NCBI GenBank assembly: GCA_020637615.1 | Contig: JACKKC010000020.1 | Span: 1 to 50,712, forward strand | Direction: 5' to 3' | Length of the DNA: 50,712 bases | Source: Rhodovulum sp. | Lineage (GTDB): Bacteria > Pseudomonadota > Alphaproteobacteria > Rhodobacterales > Rhodobacteraceae | Shown here: positions 41,966 to 50,712 of the stretch, in pieces | Position numbering within the stretch: the stretch's first letter is position 1 | Layout of the letters: every line of letters starts with the position of its first letter | The notes under the pieces: model-generated | The model's database searches: none | What the model saw: only the letters and a program-made list of their open reading frames with translations | What the model was told of the DNA's origin: nothing | Translations under genes and position numbers: made by a program

Positions 41966-42508
41966 TCACTCCGCGTCGGCGATCGCCGGGCGGAGGCGTC
42001 GTTCGACGATGTCGCGGGTCAGCGGGCCGGGGTGGCGCAGCAGGATGGTGCCGTCGGGGGCGATGACGAAGGTCTCGGGCACGCCGTAGATGCCCCAGTC
42101 GAGCCCGGTGCGGCCGCTGCGATCCGCGCCGATGGCGGCGAAGGGGTCGCCGAGCTCGGCGAGGAAGGCGCGCGCATTCGCCGGGTCGTCCTTGTAGTTC
42201 ACGCCGACGATCGTCTGGCCCTCCGCCGCGAGTTCCTCGAGCATCGGATGCTCGGCGCGGCAGGGCCCGCACCAGCTCGCCCAGAAATTGACGAGCTTCA
42301 CGCCGGGCGCGCGCAGGTCGGCGTCCGTGGGCGCGGGATCGTCGCGCAGGGCGGTGGTGGCCGCGAGCGAGGGCGCCGGGCGGCCGATCAGCGCGGAGGG
42401 CAGTTCGTCGGGGTTCTCGCGGGTGAGCGCGAACCAGGCGAGACCCGCGAAGACGGCGAAGAGCAGCGGCGGCAGCAGCATCAGGAGGTTGAAGCTAGGC
42501 CTTGCCAT
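41966..42508 (-). CDS. ccmG: Cytochrome c biogenesis thiol:disulfide oxidoreductase CcmG/DsbE
   Basis: 180 residues: one membrane anchor (about 7-28), then a periplasmic thioredoxin fold with FWASWCGPC (C80, C83), LDWGIYGVPETFVI (cis-Pro loop) and HPGPLT. It keeps apocytochrome c cysteines reduced for heme attachment. Start overlaps ccmD by 14 bases. Confidence 0.95.
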   Translation of the reverse strand: MARPSFNLLMLLPPLLFAVFAGLAWFALTRENPDELPSALIGRPAPSLAATTALRDDPAPTDADLRAPGVKLVNFWASWCGPCRAEHPMLEELAAEGQTIVGVNYKDDPANARAFLAELGDPFAAIGADRSGRTGLDWGIYGVPETFVIAPDGTILLRHPGPLTRDIVERRLRPAIADAE

Positions 42509-42665
42509 GGGAACTCCGCTTGGCCTGCGCCTCGATGCGGGTGAGCGCGCGCTTCACCCGCGCCGCCCGGCGCAGCGAGACGAGGATCAGGAGCGCCAGC
42601 AGCAGGAGCGTGACGCCATAGGCGCCGAGCACGGTTCCGGCGTAGCGGTCGAGATCGGGCATCAT
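42495..42665 (-). CDS. ccmD: Heme exporter protein CcmD
   Basis: 56 residues with a single helix (VLGAYGVTLLLLALLILVSL, about 12-31) and a basic tail (RRAARVKRALTRIEAQAKR), the CcmD layout. It holds heme-loaded CcmE at the CcmABC complex for release. ATG 42665 gives an ATGA overlap with the ccmC stop; a second ATG follows at 42662. Confidence 0.9.
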   Translation of the reverse strand: MMPDLDRYAGTVLGAYGVTLLLLALLILVSLRRAARVKRALTRIEAQAKRSSHGKA

Positions 42666-43390
42666 GCGCGCGCCTCGATCTCCTGGAGGGCGCGGAGCCG
42701 GCGGGCGCGGATCTCGGTGCGGGTCCTGAGCAGCACGAGGCTCAGGAAGAGCAGCACGAAGCCGGCGATGGAGACCAGGAGCGGCCAGTAGAAGGCGTTG
42801 TCGACGTTCTCGGTGCGGTCGAGCGAGAGCGACGGGCCCTGATGCAGCCCCTGGCTCCAGAAGAAGACAGCGTAGCGCGACAGCAGCGCGAAGACCGATC
42901 CCACGAGGCAGAGCACGGAGGTGAGATCGGCGGCCTTGTCGGGCTCGTCCACCGCCTCCCAGAGCGCGATGTAGCCGAGATAGAAGACGAAGAGGATGAA
43001 GAAGGCGGTCAGCCGCGGATCCCAGGCCCACCAGGTGCCCCACATCGGCTGGCCCCAGATCGCGCCGGTCACGAGCGCGATCACCGTCATGGTGGCCCCG
43101 ACCGGGGCGGCGGCGCGGGCGGCGAGCGCGGAGACATGGTGCCGCCGCACGAGCCAGATCAGCGAGGCCACCAGCATCATCAGCCAGGCGTTGATCGCCA
43201 TCAGCGCGGCGGGCACGTGGATGAAGAGGATCTTGACCGTCGCACCCTGCTGGTAGTCGTCGGGGGCCACGAAGAAGCCCCAGCCGAGGCCGATGGCGAG
43301 GCAGGCCGCGGTGAGCGCCCAGAGCACCGGCAGCGCCCTGCCGGAGACGCGCATGAACTCGGCCGGGTTGGCGTATCTCCAGAGCGACAT
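42662..43390 (-). CDS. ccmC: Heme ABC transporter permease CcmC
   Basis: 242 residues, six helices, with the tryptophan-rich motif WGTWWAWDPRLT that handles heme on the periplasmic side, and conserved histidines in FIHVPAALMAI and in the later segments. It loads heme onto CcmE. 43 bases separate it from ccmB upstream. Confidence 0.97.
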   Translation of the reverse strand: MSLWRYANPAEFMRVSGRALPVLWALTAACLAIGLGWGFFVAPDDYQQGATVKILFIHVPAALMAINAWLMMLVASLIWLVRRHHVSALAARAAAPVGATMTVIALVTGAIWGQPMWGTWWAWDPRLTAFFILFVFYLGYIALWEAVDEPDKAADLTSVLCLVGSVFALLSRYAVFFWSQGLHQGPSLSLDRTENVDNAFYWPLLVSIAGFVLLFLSLVLLRTRTEIRARRLRALQEIEARA

Positions 43391-43433
43391 GGGCGGTATC
43401 TAGTCCCGGCGGCGGCGGCAATTCAAGGGACGC

Positions 43434-44099
43434 TCAGCGCAGGTTGAGCCGGATGGCGGCGGCGCCGACGAAGGGGGCCAGCGCCACGATCCCGAGCGTC
43501 AGGCCGGCGAGGAGCAGGATGGCGGGGCCGGGGTCGCGGCCCTCGGCGGCGGCGGTGGCGGCGCTGGCGCCGAAGATCAGGCTGGGGATGTAGAGCGGCA
43601 GCACCAGCAGCGAGAGCAGGAGCCCGCCGCGGCGGATGCCGATGGTCAGCGCCGCGCCGATGGCGCCGAGGAAGCTCAGGCCCGGCGTGCCGACCGCGAG
43701 GCTCGCGACCAGCCAGGGAAAGGCCGGCGCCGGCAGGTTGAGGGTGATGCCGAGCAGCGGCGCGGCGGCGACCAGCGGCAGGCCGGTGGTGAGCCAGTGG
43801 GCGGCGGCCTTCAGCGCCACCAGCGTCTCGAGCGGCAGCGGCGAGAGGGCGAGGATGTCGAGGGTGCCGTCCTCCTGGTCGGCCTGGAACAGCCGGTCGA
43901 GCGAGAGCAGGCAGGCGAGCAGGGCGGCGATCCAGAGCGTGCCCACGGCGACCGTGGCAAGCTTCTCCGGCTCCGGCCCGACGCCGAAGGGCACGAGCAG
44001 CACGGTGATCAGGAAGAAGGCGAGGCCCAGCCCCGCGCCGCCGCCGGAGCGCAGCGCGAGGCGCAATTCGCGGCCGAGGACGGCGGCGCCGGCGCTCAC
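43434..44099 (-). CDS. ccmB: Heme exporter protein CcmB
   Basis: 221 residues from GTG 44099, which overlaps the ccmA stop (GTGA). Six hydrophobic helices with LGRELRLALRSGGG, LLSLDRLFQADQEDGTLDILAL and PLYIPSLIFGA, all CcmB landmarks. It is the membrane partner of the CcmA ATPase. Confidence 0.95.
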   Translation of the reverse strand: MSAGAAVLGRELRLALRSGGGAGLGLAFFLITVLLVPFGVGPEPEKLATVAVGTLWIAALLACLLSLDRLFQADQEDGTLDILALSPLPLETLVALKAAAHWLTTGLPLVAAAPLLGITLNLPAPAFPWLVASLAVGTPGLSFLGAIGAALTIGIRRGGLLLSLLVLPLYIPSLIFGASAATAAAEGRDPGPAILLLAGLTLGIVALAPFVGAAAIRLNLR

Positions 44100-44755
44100 G
44101 CCCAGTCGCCCGCGAGAAAGGGCTCGGTCTGGCGGGCGGCGGAGCGGGCGGCGAGCGGCGCGAGGCGCAGCACCCGCGGCTCGGGCAGGCCGAGGTCGGC
44201 ATGGGTGGCGATCACCGCCATGCCGCCGCCGGCGAGATGCCCGCGCAGCACCGCCAGGAGCCGGGCGACGGCATCGGCGTCGAGCGAGACCGTCGGCTCG
44301 TCGAGCAGCCAGAGCCGCCGGGGGGCGACGAGCAGGCGGGCGAGGCCCAACCGGCGCTTCTGGCCCGCCGAGCAGACATGGGCGGGGCGCTCGGCGATGG
44401 CGGCGAGGTCGAAGGCCTCGAGCGCCGCGGCGATGTCGCCGCCCCCGTGGAGCGCGGCCCAGAAGGCGAGGTTCTCGGCGACGGCGAGCTGCGGCTTGAT
44501 CGCGTCGAGATGGCCGGCATAGGCGAGGCGCTCGCCGTAGCCGTCGCGGTCCCGGTCGAGCCGGATGCCGTCGAGCGCGATGGTGCCGGAGGCCGCCGGC
44601 AGCAGTCCCGCCAGCACGCGCAGGAGGGTGGACTTGCCGGCGCCGTTCGGGCCGCGCAGCGCCAGGCAGCCGCCGTCGGGAACCTCCAGGGCGATGCCTT
44701 CGAGGACCGGACGCCCGGCGCGGTTGCAGCTGAGGCCCTCGACCAGAAGTCCCAT
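44096..44755 (-). CDS. ccmA: Heme exporter ATP-binding protein CcmA
   Basis: 219 residues from ATG 44755 (MGLLVEGLSCNRAGRPVLEG). ABC ATPase motifs: Walker A GPNGAGKST, Q-loop region, signature CSAGQKRRL, Walker B LWLLDEP and H-loop THADL. It powers release of holo-CcmE. First gene of ccmABCDG, divergent from acnA. Confidence 0.96.
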   Translation of the reverse strand: MGLLVEGLSCNRAGRPVLEGIALEVPDGGCLALRGPNGAGKSTLLRVLAGLLPAASGTIALDGIRLDRDRDGYGERLAYAGHLDAIKPQLAVAENLAFWAALHGGGDIAAALEAFDLAAIAERPAHVCSAGQKRRLGLARLLVAPRRLWLLDEPTVSLDADAVARLLAVLRGHLAGGGMAVIATHADLGLPEPRVLRLAPLAARSAARQTEPFLAGDWA

Positions 44756-44841
44756 GCGCCCGCATAGCCCAAGGCCCGGCGCGGGGGAAGGGCGGCCGGG
44801 GTGGGGCGGCGAATTGTATGCGACGGTATTCTTTTTGCCCT

Positions 44842-44862
44842 GCCGCACCTTGCGAGTGCGGC
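44842..44862. promoter_or_regulatory. Inverted repeat in the ccmA/acnA divergent spacer
   Basis: GCCGCAC (44842-44848) and GTGCGGC (44856-44862) form a perfect seven-base inverted repeat with loop CTTGCGA, 58 bases before the acnA start and 87 before ccmA. It may be an operator or an acnA leader hairpin. Confidence 0.35.
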
Positions 44863-44919
44863 GGAATTGCGGCATAGCAGGGGCACTTCACCGTCATGAT
44901 TGCGCAACCGGAGGGGACG

Positions 44920-47676
<2,757 letters not shown>

Positions 47677-47795
47677 ATCGCGCGGTGCGGCCGCCGGGCC
47701 GCACCGCCCGGGCTCGTTCACGGAGCGGCGCGCTCGCGAAGGCTTGACTGGCGTCGCGGCGCGGGCCCGTCTACCTCTGACGGGCCAGATCCCGG

Positions 47796-48503
47796 ATGTG
47801 CCAGATGCGCCTTGTCCCGCTCGCCGTCGTCCTCCTGTCGCTGCTGCTGCCGCAGGTGGGGCGCGCCCAGACCTCGCCTGTCGTGATCGAGCTCTTCACC
47901 AGCCAGGGCTGTTCGTCCTGTCCGCCGGCCGATGCGCTCTTCCGCGAGCTCGCCGAGGAGCCGGGGGTGATCGCGCTCGCGCTCCACGTCGATTACTGGG
48001 ATTACCTGGGCTGGCGGGATTCTTTCGGCAGCCCCGCCTTCACGGCGCGGCAGAAGGCCTATGCCAAGGCGGCGCACAGCCGGCGGTTCTACACGCCGCA
48101 GATGGTGGTCCAGGGCAACGAGAGGCTGGTGGGGCATGATGCGGTGCGCATCGTGCGCAGCATCGCCGCCCATCAGGCCTTGCCGGCGGCGGTCGATCTC
48201 GACGTGGATCTGGAGGACGACCTGCTGAACATCCGGCTCACGCCGAACGGGGTGCCGGTGGGGACGGCGGATGTGCATGTGGTGCGCTACATGCCCTCGA
48301 GCGAGGTGGAGATCGAGGCCGGGGAGAATGCCGGGCGCACGATCGACTACACCAATATCGTCACGGAATGGGACACCATCGCGCGCTGGGACGGGCGCGA
48401 GCCGGTGGATCTGGCCTATCGGCTGACCGGGGACGAGCCGGTCGCGGTGATCGTGCAGGGCAGCCGCAGCGGCCAGGTCTATTCGGCGGCGAGCCTGCCC
48501 TGA
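47796..48503 (+). CDS. DUF1223 thioredoxin-like exported protein
   Basis: 235 residues with an N-terminal signal peptide ending near GRAQ (about residue 25). Then VVIELFTSQGCSSCPPAD with C39 and C42 in a C-S-S-C motif, HVDYWDYLGWRDSFGS and YTPQMVVQG. This is the DUF1223 family, a thioredoxin-like fold of unknown role in the envelope. ATG 47805 is an alternative start. Confidence 0.9.
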   Translation: MCQMRLVPLAVVLLSLLLPQVGRAQTSPVVIELFTSQGCSSCPPADALFRELAEEPGVIALALHVDYWDYLGWRDSFGSPAFTARQKAYAKAAHSRRFYTPQMVVQGNERLVGHDAVRIVRSIAAHQALPAAVDLDVDLEDDLLNIRLTPNGVPVGTADVHVVRYMPSSEVEIEAGENAGRTIDYTNIVTEWDTIARWDGREPVDLAYRLTGDEPVAVIVQGSRSGQVYSAASLP

Positions 48504-48565
48504 CAGGGATTTCGGCGCATGGCGCCGGACCGGCGTCCCGTGGCGGGGCCCTGGGGCCGGAGAGA

Positions 48566-48589
48566 AGGCCGCGCCCCGCGCGGCCCGCG
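48566..48589. repeat. 24-bp palindromic repeat, copy 2
   Basis: Identical over 24 bases to 41705-41728 and lying 63 bases after the DUF1223 stop. Flanking bases differ between the copies except for a few, so the repeat unit appears to end near here. Confidence 0.6.
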
Positions 48590-48700
48590 CCGCATTTCCC
48601 GGACCGATGAGGCGAGGCGCCGGCGGCGCCTTGCCCGGTCCGGTCGCCCGGAGGCGCAAGCCGCAGGGCGAGGGAGGGGCAGCTTCACCGTCGGTTGAGG

Positions 48701-48742
48701 ATCGGGGCGCGCCGGCCCCCGGCAGGGCCGGCGCGCCCCGAT
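48701..48742. terminator. Perfect 18-bp hairpin
   Basis: ATCGGGGCGCGCCGGCCC (48701-48718) and its exact complement (48725-48742) enclose a six-base loop CCGGCA. It sits between two convergent genes, DUF1223 and the acyltransferase, and is a good candidate for a bidirectional terminator, though without T tracts. Confidence 0.55.
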
Positions 48743-48836
48743 CGCCACGGGTCGATCGGGCTGGGGATGCACCGGCGCCAGGAGGGATGAGGGTTGACGG
48801 AGCGGGTCTCTGGCGTGAGGGCCACCGCCGGCGGCT

Positions 48837-49721
48837 TCAACGCGGCGCGGCGAAGCGCTTCACCCAGCGGCGGTGCAGCCAGTAGTACTGGCCGGGATGG
48901 GCGCGGACCTGGGCGGCGAGGCTGTCGTTGACCGCCTGCATCATCTCCGGGACGGTCGAATGCGGGATGGGCGGCTCGACGACGACCTGCACATGCAGGC
49001 CGTCGGGCTGGCGGATGCCGTAGATCGGCACCAGCGGCAGCTTCGAGCGGAAGGCGAGCTCGGCCGGGACCAGCGCGGTCGGCGCGGGATGGCCGATGAA
49101 GTCGAGCGGGGCGCCGCGGCGCTCGAACTGGTCGGTCAGGATCGCCACGATCCCGCCGCGGGCCACATGCGCGACGATGCCGCGCACGCCGCGCCGGCTC
49201 TTGGGAAAGATCGGCGTGCCGCCGAACTCGAGGTTCTCAAGATAGATCGCGTTGAGCTCGGGCTCGTCCAGCGGGCGGTAGACGCCGGCGCAGGCGATGC
49301 CGCTCGATTTCATCCAGGCGCGGCCGGCCTCCCATTGTCCGAAATGGCCGGTCACCAGCACGGCGCCGCTGCCCTCGCGCGCCGCGCGCAGGATCGCCTC
49401 GGTGCCGGGGCCGGGTTCCGGGGGGATCCAGTATCCGCGGCCGTGAAAGCTCGGATTGCTCAGGATCTCGGTGAAGGTGCGGCCGAAATTATCCGCCATC
49501 GCCCGGCGGATGCGCCGGCGTTCCCCGACGGGCATCTCGGGGAAGATCAGGCGGAGGTTGTTCTCCACCCGGGCGCGCAGCCGCGGGACGAGCGCGACGG
49601 CGCCGCGCAGCAGCGCCGAGCCGAACGCCAGCCGCATCCGGTAGGGGAGGTGCTGCGCCAGCGCGATGAGCGCCCGGGCCGGGAGCGTCGCGGCGCGGGA
49701 ACGGAGGGATCGGTCAGTCAT
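48837..49721 (-). CDS. LpxL/HtrB-type lipid A acyltransferase family protein
   Basis: 294 residues of the lysophospholipid/lipid A late acyltransferase family. GHFGQWE gives the H-x4-E catalytic pair H126 and E131. Other blocks are ENNLRLIFPEM, GVYRPLDEPELNAIYLENL, FPKSRRGVRGIVAHVARGGIVAILTDQ and PGQYYWLHRRWVKRF at the C-terminus. It probably adds a secondary acyl chain to lipid A at the inner membrane. 66 bases downstream of infC on the same strand. Confidence 0.88.
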   Translation of the reverse strand: MTDRSLRSRAATLPARALIALAQHLPYRMRLAFGSALLRGAVALVPRLRARVENNLRLIFPEMPVGERRRIRRAMADNFGRTFTEILSNPSFHGRGYWIPPEPGPGTEAILRAAREGSGAVLVTGHFGQWEAGRAWMKSSGIACAGVYRPLDEPELNAIYLENLEFGGTPIFPKSRRGVRGIVAHVARGGIVAILTDQFERRGAPLDFIGHPAPTALVPAELAFRSKLPLVPIYGIRQPDGLHVQVVVEPPIPHSTVPEMMQAVNDSLAAQVRAHPGQYYWLHRRWVKRFAAPR

Positions 49722-49787
49722 GCCGCGCCCGTGCGATGCGGAGCGGCAGGCGGACGGACCCGGTCCGGTGCGTCCGCGCGCCGGGAT

Positions 49788-50333
49788 TCAGTGCTTGACC
49801 GGATTGATCATCATGACCATCTGCCGGCCTTCGAGCCGCGGGATGGCCTCGATCTTGCCGAGATCGGTCACGTCCTCGGCGACCCGTTCGAGCAGCTTGC
49901 GGCCGAGCTCCGCATGGGCCATCTCGCGGCCGCGGAACCGCAGCGTCACCTTGACCTTGTCGCCGCCCTCGAGGAACTTCATCACCGAGCGCATCTTGAC
50001 GTCGTAATCGTGGGTGTCGGTGTTCGGGCGGAACTTGATTTCCTTGATCTCGATGATCTTCTGCTTCTTGCGCGCCTCGGATTCCTTCTTCTGCTGTTCG
50101 TACTTGAACTTGCCGAAATCCATGATCTTGGCGACGGGCGGCGTGGCGTTCGGCGAGATCTCGACCAGGTCGAGGCCCGCCTCCTCGGCGAGGATCATCG
50201 CCTTGTCCGGCGAGATGAGGCCGATGTTCTCGCCTCCTGCGCCGATCAGTCGAATTTCGGGGGCGCGAATGCGATCGTTCACGCGGGGTCCGGTGTCGCG
50301 CGTCGGCGGCGCGCTGTGCGGTCTGCGGGCTAT
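49788..50333 (-). CDS. infC: Translation initiation factor IF-3
   Basis: 181 residues when started at ATA 50333, giving (M)ARRPHSAPPTRDTGPRVNDRIRAPEIRLIG, the usual alphaproteobacterial N-terminus. AAGGAAGA lies about eight to ten bases upstream. An ATG exists at 50402, but its 23 codons encode the leader hairpin and T tract and match nothing. infC commonly uses an AUU-type start, which IF-3 itself rejects to regulate its own synthesis. Linker and C-terminal motifs: PPVAKIMDFGKFKYEQQKK, IKEIKFRPNTDTHDYDVK and MVMMINP. Confidence 0.9.
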   Translation of the reverse strand: MARRPHSAPPTRDTGPRVNDRIRAPEIRLIGAGGENIGLISPDKAMILAEEAGLDLVEISPNATPPVAKIMDFGKFKYEQQKKESEARKKQKIIEIKEIKFRPNTDTHDYDVKMRSVMKFLEGGDKVKVTLRFRGREMAHAELGRKLLERVAEDVTDLGKIEAIPRLEGRQMVMMINPVKH

Positions 50334-50362
50334 GGCCGTTTCTTCCTTCTGATCGTTGGTCC

Positions 50363-50390
50363 AAAAAACGACCGGAGCGAAGCCCCGGTC
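50363..50390 (-). terminator. Hairpin plus U tract in the infC leader
   Basis: On the minus strand GACCGGGGC-TTC-GCTCCGGTC (50390-50370) is a nine-pair stem (one G-U) followed after one base by six T (50368-50363), a classic intrinsic terminator. It ends 30 bases before the ATA start of infC. No gene on this strand lies upstream in the window, so it may be an attenuator or close an upstream transcript. Confidence 0.65.
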
Positions 50391-50397
50391 TCGGCCG

Positions 50398-50403
50398 ATC
50401 ATA
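50398..50403 (-). promoter_or_regulatory. Possible -10 element of infC
   Basis: TATGAT at 50403-50398 on the minus strand resembles a -10 hexamer; no good -35 is found at 17 bases. If used, transcripts would begin just before the leader hairpin. The ATG at 50402 would then lie inside the promoter and could not be a start codon. Confidence 0.3.
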
Positions 50404-50554
50404 GTCCAGACTGCGGCTCAAGGGAAGACGGCCGCGCGTCGGCGGCTTTTGCCCCTCGGGGCCGCGAGACGGGTTGTCCGGCCCCCGGGATTGCCCCATC
50501 TGTGGGGAGGCGCGGGGCCGACCGTGCGGCATTCGAAAAAAGTGGGAGAAGCAC

Positions 50555-50712
50555 ATGCGACGCATTCTGATCGTTCTTGCCGTATTGGTGGTGGCCCTGG
50601 GGGTCTACATGTTCATGGGCTCGGGCACGCCGGAGGTGACCGAAGCCCCCGCTCCGGCTGCGACCGAGCCGGCCGCGGATGCCGCCGGCGCGGCGACCGA
50701 AGCCGCCGGGGA
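50555..50712 (+). CDS. Exported or membrane-anchored hypothetical protein (cut by window end)
   Basis: The first 52 codons of a gene that runs off the window. MRRILIVLAVLVVALGVYMFMGSGTPEV is a basic N-terminus plus hydrophobic helix (signal anchor or signal peptide without a lipobox Cys), followed by an Ala/Pro/Glu-rich stretch (TEAPAPAATEPAADAAG). GGGAGAA lies six bases before ATG 50555. Family not recognisable from this part. Confidence 0.65.
   Translation, partial: MRRILIVLAVLVVALGVYMFMGSGTPEVTEAPAPAATEPAADAAGAATEAAG

Larger units (their letters stand above)
48504..48836. other. Intergenic region with repeat copy and long hairpin
   Basis: No credible gene on either strand; both neighbours end here. 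It holds the second copy of the 24-base palindromic repeat (48566-48589) and the 18-base-pair hairpin at 48701-48742. GC content is extreme. Confidence 0.5.

Noticed and set aside
50334..50402. ATG 50402 as the infC start
   Set aside because: The extra 23 codons consist of the hairpin and T tract, and family N-termini begin at the ATA.

Overview
The window is GC-rich chromosomal DNA that looks like an alphaproteobacterium of the order Rhodobacterales (Paracoccaceae/Roseobacteraceae-like). The evidence is the pairing of DUF6477 and DUF6456 genes, a CtrA-type box in front of a fliF-fliH-fliN-fliP-fliG flagellar operon (a Fla2-like order), the series ftsY - EamA - yciB - ccmG/D/C/B/A - acnA, and frequent ATGA/GTGA stop-start overlaps. 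Assignments rest on reading the translated sequence and recalling families; no database search was run.

Region 1 (about 1-15.6 kb) is an accessory stretch that starts beside a tRNA-Asn gene and is full of decayed mobile DNA. It holds an IS630-type transposase fragment, a fossil prophage tail-cluster gene, a fossil SNase-like nuclease gene, a serine recombinase with an internal deletion, two damaged IS3-family elements and a fragment of an RTX protein. Intact genes in this region are a small heptad-repeat protein, an HD-GYP/LuxR-type regulator with an NTF2-like neighbour, and a 2275-codon protein. The latter carries four almost identical 414-residue repeats ahead of a cadherin-like domain, a purple-acid-phosphatase-like phosphoesterase and a beta-propeller-like tail.

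Region 2 (15.8-28.8 kb) is ordinary core genome: inorganic pyrophosphatase, a DMT exporter, DUF1697, an aldo/keto reductase, trehalose synthesis (otsA-otsB), the divergent DUF6477/DUF6456 pair, tpiA, tfoX-like, an IscA-type Fe-S carrier, DUF3307 with a SatD-like regulator, a SufT-like DUF59 protein and tgt.

Region 3 (28.8-38.2 kb) is a divergent flagellar cluster. fliL, DUF6468, motE, motA and a large periplasmic protein run leftward. fliF, fliH, fliN, fliP and fliG run rightward. A CtrA-like box lies between the two arms. No motB is seen.

Region 4 (38.4-50.7 kb) holds a second NTF2-like protein, ftsY, a permease and yciB, then the cytochrome c maturation operon ccmABCDG, aconitase, a DUF1223 protein, a lipid A-type acyltransferase, infC and the start of an exported protein. 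infC appears to start at a rare AUA codon behind a hairpin-plus-U-tract leader. Several intergenic regions in regions 2-4 carry strong palindromes or repeated hairpins.
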